Assembly: GCF_025685625.1 (NCBI RefSeq)
Contig: NZ_JAGSYI010000002.1
Location: 1,736,001-1,800,000, forward strand
Source: Acidicapsa acidisoli
GTDB lineage: Bacteria > Acidobacteriota > Terriglobia > Terriglobales > Acidobacteriaceae
DNA: 64,000 nucleotides
Direction of reading: 5' to 3'
Positions 43,653-52,246 of the stretch are shown here, piece by piece; positions within the stretch are counted from its first letter, which is position 1, and each line of letters begins with the position of its first letter. The translations under genes and the position numbers were made by a program. A model generated the notes under the pieces. That model did not search any database, was not told the DNA's origin, and saw only the letters and a list, made by a program, of their open reading frames with translations.

Positions 43653-44513
43653 GTGCCAGAAACTCCGTTGCATGGTTCCTTTAACGATGAGCGTGGCTCC
43701 TCTTCCGAATGGGGCCCGATCCTGGCCTTCATCGTTCTCGTCAACGCCGTCGGATGGTGGGCCTGCTTACTTTTACGCCCGACGTTTGCAGCAGGGCATC
43801 TGTGGGCATTCTTTACATTCGTGTTCGTCACGGTATGGTCGCCAACTGTGATTGCATTGGCCCTGTCCTTCTCTTTTGAGGGCACTTCGGGGATCCGTAA
43901 CCTACTCGGTCTTCTGTTTCGACGATTTCCGAAGAACAAGTTGTGGTACCTGATCGGCATCCTGATTCCAGTCGCAACCGTAGTTTGTGCGGTTATCATC
44001 GCGAGGCACTTGCACTCCGGAGCCGCTTTTCTTCCGGTTGCGGCTCTGCCCCTTACCCTTGGGCTGCAAGTGTTTACTGGCGCAATGGGCGAGGAACTGG
44101 GATGGAGAGGCTTCCTTCTTTCCCACCTTGAACGCAAGCTTAGCCCTCGGGTCGCGGCACTCGTAATGGCGATCACGTGGGCACTCTGGCACATTCCAGC
44201 TTTCTTTTTTCCCGGTATGGCGCAACAGCACATGCCTCCCATAGCGTTCCTCCTTATAGTTGCTGCGTTCGGCATTTTCTTAGCGTTGCTCTTCAACCAC
44301 ACGAGAGGCCATCTCGTGAGCACAATGCTGGCACACTTCTCATTCAATATGAGCCTTGCCGCCGGAGGAGCAATCCTCGGTTCAGTCTTCATCTGGACTC
44401 TGGCGTTCATCTTCTCGATCGTTGCGATCTTTAGCCTCGCCAAGCTCCCGGCATCGCCCATCCGCGTAGCCCGAACGGGTGAGGTCTTTGATCCTCTCGG
44501 GACGGACATTTAG
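43653..44513 (+). CDS. CPBP family intramembrane metalloprotease
   Basis: 286-residue polytopic protein with the three motifs of the CAAX-protease/bacteriocin-processing family: GEELGWRGFLL (EExxxR, ~150), ITWALWHIPAFFFPG (motif with catalytic His, ~178) and GHLVSTMLAHFSFN (~225). GTG start with GAGGAGG six to seven bases upstream. Members act in peptide maturation, bacteriocin immunity or prenyl-protein cleavage; none of these partners is nearby. The gene is framed by a perfect 13-bp direct repeat. Confidence 0.9.
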   Translation: MPETPLHGSFNDERGSSSEWGPILAFIVLVNAVGWWACLLLRPTFAAGHLWAFFTFVFVTVWSPTVIALALSFSFEGTSGIRNLLGLLFRRFPKNKLWYLIGILIPVATVVCAVIIARHLHSGAAFLPVAALPLTLGLQVFTGAMGEELGWRGFLLSHLERKLSPRVAALVMAITWALWHIPAFFFPGMAQQHMPPIAFLLIVAAFGIFLALLFNHTRGHLVSTMLAHFSFNMSLAAGGAILGSVFIWTLAFIFSIVAIFSLAKLPASPIRVARTGEVFDPLGTDI

Positions 44514-44596
44514 TTGTGATTTGGACGATCCGCATTCGCGGACAAGAGTTTACTATCGAAAACGCTGTTGTCGTAAGAAGCAATGTCTACAGACAA

Positions 44597-44609
44597 GCCG
44601 ACTTATGAG
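44597..44609 (+). repeat. 13-bp direct repeat, right of the CPBP gene
   Basis: Second exact copy of GCCGACTTATGAG, 83 bp after the CPBP stop. Confidence 0.5.
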
Positions 44610-44714
44610 GACGGGCTACCAGCCGCTTAGGCTGTGAATCTTTTCCATTCTCCCTCGGATACTAGTTCAACAGAATCGCCGATCACCTTGATGGCGGTCT
44701 GATCATCAATTGCG

Positions 44715-45199
44715 TATACAGGGACGGGTAGACGACCCAGTCGTGGTGGAACAGCACGACTGCCATGCGTTGAAGGCTCGCGGTTGGGCAAGAGAAACGA
44801 GCTTACCGTGGAACTGGACTTCACCTCGACGGAAGGCGGCGCGGAGTCCAGTGACGAACTTGCCGCGGAAGACACGGCTGAGCACGCCGATGGGCAGGAA
44901 GAAAGATCGTCGCGAGGAGATCCATCTGGAGCGATCCGGAGCGAGGCCGCCGGCTGCAACGACGCAGTGGATGTGAGGATGAAACTGCAGGCGTTGATTC
45001 CACGAGTGGAGCACGCTGAAGAAACCAATCTCGGCTCCCAGGTGACGAGGATCGCGGGCGATCTCAAGCAGCGTCTCGGCGCTGGCGTGAAAGAGCAGGT
45101 TGTAAATCAGCCGCTTGTTCTGCAATGGGAGCGGGGCCAGTTCCCGCGGCAGAGTGAATACTGCCGGGACATAGCGGGTGGGCAGCAGTTCCGGAGAAC
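44715..45199 (-). pseudogene. IS91-type transposase fragment
   Basis: Internal piece of an IS91-family (HUH/Y1-type) transposase. On the minus strand it reads ELLPTRYVPAVFTLPRELAP, QNKRLIYNLLFHASAETLLE, HLGAEIGFFSVLHSWNQRLQ and FHPHIHCVVAAGGL, where HPHIHC contains the HUH metal-binding motif. After FNAWQ a frameshift leads to LFHHDWVVYP and then similarity ends. Both ends of the gene are missing. It abuts the stop of the PP2C gene (45,228), so a past insertion or deletion shaped this junction. Long frames on the plus strand here are shadows. Confidence 0.82.
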
Positions 45200-45227
45200 C
45201 GACTCAATCCTAGTTGATCCCGATAAC

Positions 45228-47183
45228 TTAAGCGACTTCATTAAGACGAGTGACGGTGAGGACGGTAATGTCATCTTCCTGGCCGAAGTTTTGAGCTGCG
45301 GTTGCGAGACCGGCTGCGTTCGTGGACTGGCGAAGATGTTCAATAATGCGGTCGAAGCCGAAGAGTTCACCGTTTGGTTTTTGCGCTTCAAGTATGCCGT
45401 CAGAGATCAACGTCAGCGTGTCGCCGGGTGCGATTTTGAATTTAAGGACCGGGAAGTCAATGTTCGGTATTGTACCCAGCGGGAGAGCGCCTTCCATGGG
45501 AAGTTCTATCCCGTTGAGGTAAGGCGGGAGGTGGCCTGCATTCACCAATGTCGCGGCACCGTCAGATCCAACACGAAGAGCTAGGCACGTGGCATTGCCT
45601 TTGCCGTTGAGTCGATTGTTCAGCGTTGACAGGATGGTGATAGGATCGCGGGTGAAAGTAGCGGCGGTGCGCATGGCTCCCACCAACAATGTGGCAAGCA
45701 TCCCTGCTTGCATACCCTTGCCCGCTACATCGCCTATTAGGATCAAGGTGCTCCCGTCACTCGTGTCCGGAATTACTTGGAAGAAATCGCCACCTACTTC
45801 GCGGGCGGGGCGATAATCGCTTTCAATGGTCAAGCCGGGGATTTCGGGTAGGTCCTCGGGAATAAGGAATTGCTGGACGGAACGTGCGCCTTCGACTTCG
45901 GTCGCGTAGCGTTCCTCTTCGCTGCGCGTGCGGGTGAAACGAAGGATTAGGACCGCGAAGATACTAAGCAATGAAAGCAAGTCAATTACATGGCCGAGCT
46001 CTATGTGCATTGGTTGGTTGCTAAGGGTAATAGCTGGCCAAGTGATCACAGATTGCCAGCCGATCAAGGCGGTGATGTTGGCGGCCTGGAAGAAAATCGT
46101 AGTCGAGATACTTAGTAATACCGGTACAAGCAGCAAGCGTGCGTCAAGCGAATTGCGAACCGCAGCTTTGACCAATACATAGACGATCCAGACAAATGCG
46201 GGAAGCATGAGGAGAGACGAGATCAAAGCCGCAAGAGAAGGGCTTAAAATTCGAGGGGTTAAATAAGCTATTGGACCAAAAGGCAACGAAACGACAATTA
46301 AACCCACTAACAGTGTGAGCAATGGGCTGTGATGAAGCCTGAGCAGTGCACGATAAAAAGCAATCGAAGCAAGGATCGTGGCGGCGGAGAGGCCATTTGC
46401 CACGATGTCATATATGATCGAGGGCCAAGGTATGAAGAACGCGGTCATCTGAGCGCATTTTGAAGCAGCCTGAAAAATCAGCGCGAGCCCGTACCACAAG
46501 TATTCTGTTTCCTTTCGCCTCAGGGCATAAAGAGCCAATACGCCGAATCCGGCTAGAAGCTCGACGAATCCGACGGTTTGTTCGCCAGCCAGATACCAGT
46601 GCCAACGAGATAAAATTCCTATTCCAATAAATCTAACCCAACGTGAATCCCCTAGAAGAGACCCTCCCCCCTGGTCAATTCCACCATCCTGCGTCAATTC
46701 CTCGATTGGCGAATACCATACTCGTATCGATATTTCCACCAATCCCCGAAACTTCTGGCCCGGTGGAACGGTGAAGATGCGGATGTTTCCGCCGGTATTA
46801 GGCTCTTCATTCGGAGGCATCTTGCCCTGTGCCCCGATAAGCTGTCCGTTGGCGTAGACCTCGTAGGAAGTAAAAATCCGTGGCAGGAGAAGAGAGACCC
46901 GCTCCATCTTGGCGGGGATGTTTATGCGAAAGCGATACCATGCCATACCGGACATGCCACGATAACCCTGAGATGACCAACCCTCGGTCGACTTGAGGAG
47001 AGACCAATCTGAGTCGTCGAAATTGGGGTCTGTCCAAGCTGGGTTATCGCCGGCGTGAAACCGCCACAATCCGTCGAGGGAGACAAGTGGGGGGTGATTG
47101 GCATCGAGATTGTAAGTCTGGGCGGCTGCAGACGTGCTGATGCTCAGCACGAAAGGAGCCAAAAGTATGAGTAGTTTTCTCAT
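45228..47183 (-). CDS. Membrane PP2C/SpoIIE-type phosphatase with extracytoplasmic sensor
   Basis: 651 residues. Signal peptide (RKLLILLAPFVLSISTSAAA), a periplasmic beta-sandwich like the sugar-binding domain of GH2 enzymes (~30-175: SLDGLWRFHAGDNPAW, WYRFRINIPAKM, SYEVYANGQLIG), seven to eight membrane helices (~190-400), then a cytoplasmic PP2C domain (~430-650: REVGGDFFQV, LIGDVAGKGMQAGML, LTLISDGILEAQ, EDDITVLTV). Layout is that of 7TM-DISM-like receptor phosphatases. Probably dephosphorylates an anti-sigma antagonist in response to a periplasmic ligand. The last codons run into the IS91 remnant. Confidence 0.88.
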   Translation of the reverse strand: MRKLLILLAPFVLSISTSAAAQTYNLDANHPPLVSLDGLWRFHAGDNPAWTDPNFDDSDWSLLKSTEGWSSQGYRGMSGMAWYRFRINIPAKMERVSLLLPRIFTSYEVYANGQLIGAQGKMPPNEEPNTGGNIRIFTVPPGQKFRGLVEISIRVWYSPIEELTQDGGIDQGGGSLLGDSRWVRFIGIGILSRWHWYLAGEQTVGFVELLAGFGVLALYALRRKETEYLWYGLALIFQAASKCAQMTAFFIPWPSIIYDIVANGLSAATILASIAFYRALLRLHHSPLLTLLVGLIVVSLPFGPIAYLTPRILSPSLAALISSLLMLPAFVWIVYVLVKAAVRNSLDARLLLVPVLLSISTTIFFQAANITALIGWQSVITWPAITLSNQPMHIELGHVIDLLSLLSIFAVLILRFTRTRSEEERYATEVEGARSVQQFLIPEDLPEIPGLTIESDYRPAREVGGDFFQVIPDTSDGSTLILIGDVAGKGMQAGMLATLLVGAMRTAATFTRDPITILSTLNNRLNGKGNATCLALRVGSDGAATLVNAGHLPPYLNGIELPMEGALPLGTIPNIDFPVLKFKIAPGDTLTLISDGILEAQKPNGELFGFDRIIEHLRQSTNAAGLATAAQNFGQEDDITVLTVTRLNEVA

Positions 47184-47598
47184 CTTCGATCCGGATCATA
47201 GTAATTCGAGCGTGAGTTTCCAGCCAGAAAATGTTCGCCGTAGCGTCGCGAGAGGTAGCTGGTTTATTTCGCTCTGCATGGAAGACCTGTTTAATGAATG
47301 TAAGGATGGGGCAAAAATCCCTTGCAGGTTGAACATAGCTCCTTATAATCCGCCAGGTTGCAACCCAAATAATGGAAGAAAATATGGCTCAAGCGCAGAG
47401 AAACGAGGCAGCAAATGACGAACAATGAGGCTCATCGCGTCCCGTGAAGTCATTCAGGCAAGGCGGCGCGCCTCTGATTCTACCCTCACTATGAGCCAGT
47501 GGACCAACCACCAACTAGTTCTTCACATATTCTCACTCTGCCGGGTACTCAACGGGGCGTCGCGGTGCTATCCTTCTCCCCTAAATCCGAGGTGACTC
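47184..47598. other. Intergenic region, nothing seen
   Basis: 415 bp between the divergent PP2C and 302-residue hypothetical genes. Only short unsupported frames; no repeat element or clear promoter recognised. Confidence 0.4.
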
Positions 47599-48507
47599 TT
47601 GAGCCAACTCCAACTTCGCATTTTTGATGGGACGCGTCAGCTGTTTCCTTTGCCTGCGAGCTTCCTTGTAACGATTACCGATGGAGAACAAACCCAGCAT
47701 TTTCGGGATTTCATCGAAGTCAATGATTGCGTTTTTGATCTGCCTTTTTTCGACAATGCATTTGACAACTATTCGATAGTGGTCTTTCTCGACAGGCACA
47801 AACAGGCAGGATTCGTTCCTGTTAAGCTTTCGGATGATAATCCAGTCACTTTGGACATCATGCTGATTTCTGACGATTCCGGCTTCAACTTTGCGGATGC
47901 ATCATGGGAGGCCGCCAAGGCGAAGTATCCCATGCTGGGGAGTGATGTTGACGATGCCACCGGAGCGACCCGATATGGAGCTTTGGAAGAAAGTCAGAAG
48001 CCACTCGCATGCTTCTTTAATATCGCCGAGGCGATGAGCCAGATCTCCTTTCCTGATGGGACAGGTCCATTGGATTACATCAAGCAGCTTCGCTGGGATG
48101 GCTTATACGTGCCGGCGCAGGACCGTTTCTTCGCTTGGTGCGATAGACGTCTCATCGGCGCAGTAAAAGCGGCCGCAGATGTCAAGCAGTTTGCCGTTGA
48201 GCTGAATCCCGGCCTACTGCATCCGGGCGCAACGTCCAGCTGGAAGCAGATCGAGTTCGGAGAAGCAAATGTGCAACTGACTTTCCATGAGGGGGAGTCG
48301 AAAGCCATTGACGGAATTGAGTGCACAACGGTCGAGCCGGACATCGACTATTACAAGGACCTCGGCGCGCATATTTTGCTTGAAGTGATTCCGAACAAAG
48401 TCACCAATACCCTAACGGAGCCGGCCGAGGTCTACGTGCTTCGCTGGATTGCCGCGCGAGCTGCGGGTGCCCCGGAGTTTGCTCCGCTGTATACAATCAC
48501 ATCCTAG
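47599..48507 (+). CDS. Hypothetical protein (302 aa)
   Basis: Soluble acidic protein without a recognised domain. The first ~100 residues look like a beta-sandwich (LQLRIFDGTRQLFPLPASFL; NYSIVVFLDRHKQAGFVPVK), the rest is mixed. No signal peptide or membrane segment. Start is a TTG with GAGG seven bases upstream; no ATG fits the length. The N-terminal part resembles a small carrier or ligand-binding module, but the function is unknown. Confidence 0.65.
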   Translation: MSQLQLRIFDGTRQLFPLPASFLVTITDGEQTQHFRDFIEVNDCVFDLPFFDNAFDNYSIVVFLDRHKQAGFVPVKLSDDNPVTLDIMLISDDSGFNFADASWEAAKAKYPMLGSDVDDATGATRYGALEESQKPLACFFNIAEAMSQISFPDGTGPLDYIKQLRWDGLYVPAQDRFFAWCDRRLIGAVKAAADVKQFAVELNPGLLHPGATSSWKQIEFGEANVQLTFHEGESKAIDGIECTTVEPDIDYYKDLGAHILLEVIPNKVTNTLTEPAEVYVLRWIAARAAGAPEFAPLYTITS

Positions 48508-48599
48508 GAACGCCCCAGCTCTGCCATCCACGGAGCATAGCGTCCCCAGTCCTGAAGTCAGCGGAGGATGGGTGTGGTGGATACGTAGGTGCGGACATC

Positions 48600-48880
48600 T
48601 CAAGATTTCGCGGCATTGGACTTACAGGCAGCTAATTTGTCGCACAAAAACGTCGCGTATCCAACAAGAAGCGTGAAGCCACACTGATGTAGAAAGGACT
48701 CAAGTGACAATCCCCGCAACACAACACCGAGGCCGAGCATGATAACAACAGCATCCAAAATGGCAGTAACATCTGAAAAGTAAAACACGATCCTCAGTAT
48801 CCAGCTCAGGATAACCAGGCAAGCAACACCGCGAGGTCGATATAACAGAAGAACCTTGCGCCATTGTGCAAAATCGCCAA
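48600..48880 (-). pseudogene. Truncated membrane protein fragment
   Basis: On the minus strand an open frame from a TGA near 48,886 reads WRKVLLLYRPRGVACLVILS, then LRIVFYFSDVTAILDAVVIM and LGLGVVLRGL, with two hydrophobic segments and no usable start before a GTG at 48788. It looks like the C-terminal part of a larger membrane protein that was cut about 20 bp from dyad element E1. A short intact protein from 48788 (62 aa) cannot be excluded. Confidence 0.4.
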
Positions 48881-48904
48881 GTCACTCGTTGGCGGCGCGA
48901 ATTT

Positions 48905-48938
48905 CACATGGCTGAATAGTCGGCATGTCGTACACCTG
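48905..48938. repeat. 34-bp dyad element E1 (type 1)
   Basis: CACATGGCTGAATAGTCGGC followed by ATGTCGTACACCTG. First of a pair with E2 (start-to-start 57 bp). Marks the border between the hypothetical/PP2C module and the MFS/TetR module. Confidence 0.78.
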
Positions 48939-48961
48939 CCAAACAGAGCCATCCTGAGATC

Positions 48962-48995
48962 CACTTTTCAGGTTTGCCGGTTTTGCGTCCAAGTG
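48962..48995. repeat. 34-bp dyad element E2 (type 2)
   Basis: CACTTTTCAGGTTTGCCGGT followed by TTTGCGTCCAAGTG; ends match the CACTT/AAGTG dyad of element G. Confidence 0.78.
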
Positions 48996-49000
48996 AATAA

Positions 49001-49037
49001 CTTCCGGTTTGCCCGTAATCCGCCCGCAAGCCGGAAG
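49001..49037. repeat. 37-bp imperfect palindrome next to E2
   Basis: Outer arms CTTCCGG/CCGGAAG are perfect; inner bases GTTTGC/GCAAG pair partly. Begins 6 bp after E2 and may be a third, diverged dyad site. The gap to 49,175 carries no gene. Confidence 0.5.
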
Positions 49038-49175
49038 CTTAGGTTGATCGGGGCAACTGAGGCGTTTGGTGATTGAATCAGCGGTTTACAACAACCGAGC
49101 CGTCCTCGGTATTTTGATTGACACATCGACGTTGCCTAGACCCGTCCAATGAGTGAATGGCTTCCAGAAGTTCAA

Positions 49176-50639
49176 TTAATCAGACATCATCTCCAATAAG
49201 GCAGGCGATTCTTCTGGAAGATGTCCTTCCGTCCCCTTGTCCAGAGAAAGAGGTAGTCTCAGGGCGGTGGCAAACAGGAAAGCGTGTAATCCGCAGAGGA
49301 GACGAAACGCATCGGTAAATGCGTTGGAGGGGCTGACGCTGGATTCTGCCAGCCCCAACCTCCATCCCAGGAAGGTTGCGCAGAGCGTGGTCAGGGTCGG
49401 GCCGCCGAGACGCTGCACGATGTTGAGTGAGGTTGTTGCCATCGGCAGGTCCTGCTTTCTGACGGAAGCGTATGCAGCCGAGATGGAGGGAATGCCGACC
49501 GCGCTGAGGCCTATCCCACGCACAAAGAGAGCACACGCGAGCACGGTGAGTACAAGTCCGTGACTGGCCAGCCAGATAAATGGCAGGGTGGCAGCGAAGG
49601 CCAGAAGCGCGCCTCCAGCCGATACCCTTCGTATCCCGAACCGCTGCGTCAGGGCTCCTATCCATGGATAGGAACAGATCATCCCCACTCCAAGGGGAGC
49701 CAGCAACCAGCCCGTCGCACTCGGTGATTGTCCACAGGCGCGGATTAGATAGATCGGAATCAGCATTTGGCCCGCGAACGAGATTCCGTTCGACATGAAC
49801 TGCGTGGTGGCGGACGCAGAGAAGGTTTTTCTCTTGAATAGCTTAAGATCGATGAGCGCCTTGTCCCCTTTTCGAATGGCCATCCTGAAGAAGGCCGCAA
49901 ACAGAACGATCGAAATCAGAAGAGTCGTAAGACCGGTGCGCTTGCCCAGATGATCCGATCCGTACAGGAAGAGCACGAGTCCAGGAGAGAGCAGGGCGAA
50001 GCCAGGAAGATCGAGTTCTCTTGACCTGGTCTCTTCGCGATCATTGGGCAGAAAGAGAACCGCCAGGACGATTGCCAATACACCGACCGGCAGGTTGACC
50101 AGGAAAAGCCAGCGCCAAGAGGCGTGTTGCAGAATGGCACCAGCGATGACCGGGCCAAGGATCGGCCCCATCAGGATTGGCACAGCCGCGTAGCCCATGA
50201 GGCGCGCCATATGCTTTCCGGCAACACGCGCCATCATCATCTGCGTCATCGGAGCCATCAGTCCGCCGCTCATGCCCTGGAGGATGCGAAACGCGATCAG
50301 GGAGTTCGCCGACCAGGCCAGCCCGCATAAAGCTGAGGAGAGCGTGAAGACTGAGAAGCACCAGAGGTAGAGAGATTTCGCTCCAATGCGCTCCACCAGC
50401 CAGCCGTTGAGCGGGAGCATAAGAGCGAGTGCCAGAAGATAGCCGCTGGTGACCCATTGAATCGCCGTGAGGCTGCTGTGCAGATCCACGGCGAGACTGG
50501 AGAGCGATACGTTGACGACGGTTGCATCGAGCTGCGCGAGAAAAGAGCCGAGCACCGCGACGGCCGTGATCTTCCAGACCAATGGGTCGAGCCCGCCGGA
50601 TTCGTTGGAGGCCTTAGGCAAGGGAGGCCAGGACTTCAC
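49176..50639 (-). CDS. MFS drug exporter, DHA2 (EmrB/QacA-like)
   Basis: About 487 residues, 14 predicted helices. Motif A-like GWLVERIGAKSLYLW, motif C-like PILGPVIAGAILQHASWRWL, and helix 1 motif LGSFLAQLDATVVNVSLSSL, all typical of DHA2 14-TM proton antiporters for drugs or small acids. The GTG start at 50639 overlaps the 3' end of the isochorismatase-like gene; TTG 50621 is an alternative and longer frames upstream run through that gene. Two-gene operon under a divergent TetR, a standard efflux arrangement. Confidence 0.88.
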   Translation of the reverse strand: MKSWPPLPKASNESGGLDPLVWKITAVAVLGSFLAQLDATVVNVSLSSLAVDLHSSLTAIQWVTSGYLLALALMLPLNGWLVERIGAKSLYLWCFSVFTLSSALCGLAWSANSLIAFRILQGMSGGLMAPMTQMMMARVAGKHMARLMGYAAVPILMGPILGPVIAGAILQHASWRWLFLVNLPVGVLAIVLAVLFLPNDREETRSRELDLPGFALLSPGLVLFLYGSDHLGKRTGLTTLLISIVLFAAFFRMAIRKGDKALIDLKLFKRKTFSASATTQFMSNGISFAGQMLIPIYLIRACGQSPSATGWLLAPLGVGMICSYPWIGALTQRFGIRRVSAGGALLAFAATLPFIWLASHGLVLTVLACALFVRGIGLSAVGIPSISAAYASVRKQDLPMATTSLNIVQRLGGPTLTTLCATFLGWRLGLAESSVSPSNAFTDAFRLLCGLHAFLFATALRLPLSLDKGTEGHLPEESPALLEMMSD

Positions 50640-51183
50640 TGGTGGTGCGAACGCGGGCCAGACGCGGGAAGATGTTTTCAAAGGCGAAGCGATGGTGTTC
50701 GGCGCTTTGGGCGGAGCAAGCATCTTCGACGAGCACAATGGCAAAGCCGAGGCCAGTACCCTGACGCGCGGTGGACTCGACGCCTACATTGGTGGAGATG
50801 CCTGTGAGGACGACCGTGTCGATGCCGCGGGATTTAAGCTGCTGCTCGAGGTCGGTTCCGGCGAAGGCGCCCCAGTGGCGCTTAGTGACGAGGATGTCGC
50901 CGGTCTGGAAACCAGCGGAAGGAGTGATCTCCGATGCCGCGGCGGGCAGTGGCTTCTCGCCCAGGTTGTGCGGCTGGTCGACGGGAAGATTCATGAAGTC
51001 GTTGAGATCGACGCGGACGTAGACGACAGGAGCGCCGTGAGCGCGGAGGGCGTCGGCAAGTTTTTTGGAGTTTTCTACAACCTGTGCGGCCGTATGCGGC
51101 ATCGGGTTCATGCCCACGATGGCATTCTGCAGGTCGATGAGAACGAGTGAGGTCTTTTTGGGGTCGAGCTGGAGTTCTGCCAT
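50614..51183 (-). CDS. Isochorismatase-fold protein lacking the usual Cys
   Basis: 189 residues of the cysteine-hydrolase/isochorismatase family (TSLVLIDLQNAIVGM with the catalytic Asp; a Lys in VTKRHWGAFAGTDLE; VVLTGISTNVGVESTARQGT). At the position of the nucleophilic Cys (usually TxxCV) there is Asn in ISTNVGVEST, a variant seen in a subgroup of the family; so it may not be a hydrolase or uses another mechanism. AGAGGA precedes the ATG. First gene of the operon with the MFS exporter. Confidence 0.88.
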   Translation of the reverse strand: MAELQLDPKKTSLVLIDLQNAIVGMNPMPHTAAQVVENSKKLADALRAHGAPVVYVRVDLNDFMNLPVDQPHNLGEKPLPAAASEITPSAGFQTGDILVTKRHWGAFAGTDLEQQLKSRGIDTVVLTGISTNVGVESTARQGTGLGFAIVLVEDACSAQSAEHHRFAFENIFPRLARVRTTSEVLASLA

Positions 51184-51208
51184 GGTTCCTCTTTGTTGAA
51201 AATATTTG

Positions 51209-51232
51209 AAAATCGAGGATTTCCTCGATTTT
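51209..51232. promoter_or_regulatory. 24-bp perfect palindrome, candidate TetR operator
   Basis: Arms AAAATCGAGGA/TCCTCGATTTT separated by TT, centred in the 63-bp gap between the isochorismatase-like/MFS operon and the TetR gene. A further half-site CCTCGATTTCG lies at the TetR start. Size and position fit autoregulatory repression of both divergent promoters. Confidence 0.82.
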
Positions 51233-51246
51233 TCTGAATTTAGAAT

Positions 51247-51882
51247 ATGAGGATGCCCTCGATTTCGTCAAATCCCGTTCGCGTCGCACCGCAGCAGGAG
51301 CGCTCGACGCGCCGGTTGGCAGGTTTTCTGGACGCAGCTGCGGAACTCTTTGTCGAAGTCGGCTACGAAGCAGCGACTATGACGGCGGTAGCGGAGCGAA
51401 GCGGGTCTTCGATCGGCGCGCTCTACAACTACTTTCCGGATAAACAGTCCATCGCATTCACGCTGGTAAATCAATATTCCCAAGAGATTGAGGCGCATTG
51501 GAAGCCGTTGATGGAGCAGGCGGAGATACTGACCCATGCGGAGTTCGCCGATCTGTTCATCGAGCGCATCACCCAATTCGTTCGGGAGCGTCCCGCTTAT
51601 CTGAGTCTGCTTGTCGCGCCAATCCGTTTTCGCCGCGACCCTGCTGCCCGAAAGGCTACCCGCATCGCAATCGCAAATGCCTTTCAGGCCAAGAATCCTT
51701 CGCTTTCGAGGGAACAGTCTCTGCTCGCTGCAAACGTCTCTCTCCAGATAGTCCGGGGCATGATGACACTGTATGGGGAAGCAGATTCCAAAGGCAAAGT
51801 CCTCGTTGTGTCTGAGTTTAAGAAGTTGCTGACGTTGTATCTGAGAGGCGTCTTGTCCGAGGACGCGGTGCTAGCGAAGTAG
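51247..51882 (+). CDS. TetR/AcrR family regulator
   Basis: 211 residues. N-terminal helix-turn-helix: AAELFVEVGYEAATMTAVAE then SGSSIGALYNYFPDKQSIAF. C-terminal ligand domain is divergent. Two possible ATGs (51247, 51253), neither with a clear ribosome site; possibly leaderless. Predicted to control itself and the divergent exporter operon through the palindrome at 51209-51232. Confidence 0.92.
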   Translation: MRMPSISSNPVRVAPQQERSTRRLAGFLDAAAELFVEVGYEAATMTAVAERSGSSIGALYNYFPDKQSIAFTLVNQYSQEIEAHWKPLMEQAEILTHAEFADLFIERITQFVRERPAYLSLLVAPIRFRRDPAARKATRIAIANAFQAKNPSLSREQSLLAANVSLQIVRGMMTLYGEADSKGKVLVVSEFKKLLTLYLRGVLSEDAVLAK

Positions 51883-51990
51883 AGTCGGCCAGCGTCTACT
51901 GAGGAGTTCGCTACCGATCCAGGATGTCTGCTGGTACCAACAAGGCGAGTCGCTACTCAGGAGTTCACGTTGACCTGTCGGTGTAACCGG

Positions 51991-52024
51991 CCAACTTCCG
52001 GATAGCCGGTTTCACGTCCAGGTG
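51991..52024. repeat. 34-bp dyad element F (type 2)
   Basis: CCAACTTCCGGATAGCCGGT followed by TTCACGTCCAGGTG. A degenerate type 1 right half (AGTCGGC, CGTC) lies at ~51884, directly after the TetR stop. A weak relative (CACTCGCCGACATCCCGGC) starts at 52040. The rest of 51,883-52,246 shows no gene. Confidence 0.75.
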
Positions 52025-52246
52025 GATCGGATTTGTAAACACTCGCCGACATCCCGGCACTAATCTGGGTCAGTGAGCGCATCGGTGATAATGTGTAAAT
52101 CCAGGAACATTCCAGTCGATGCGAGGTTTCGCAATTTCGATTTCATAATCGTTGGGCCGCAACGAAAGCAGGTACCGTCGCGGAACTTTCGAAATGCTTC
52201 GCTGATACGCTGATACGCGTGCGCAATTCGATGATCGGGAAGTCGT

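Noticed and set aside
44784-45584. 266-codon plus-strand frame
   Set aside because: Antisense to the IS91 remnant and the PP2C gene, both of which have clear protein motifs.
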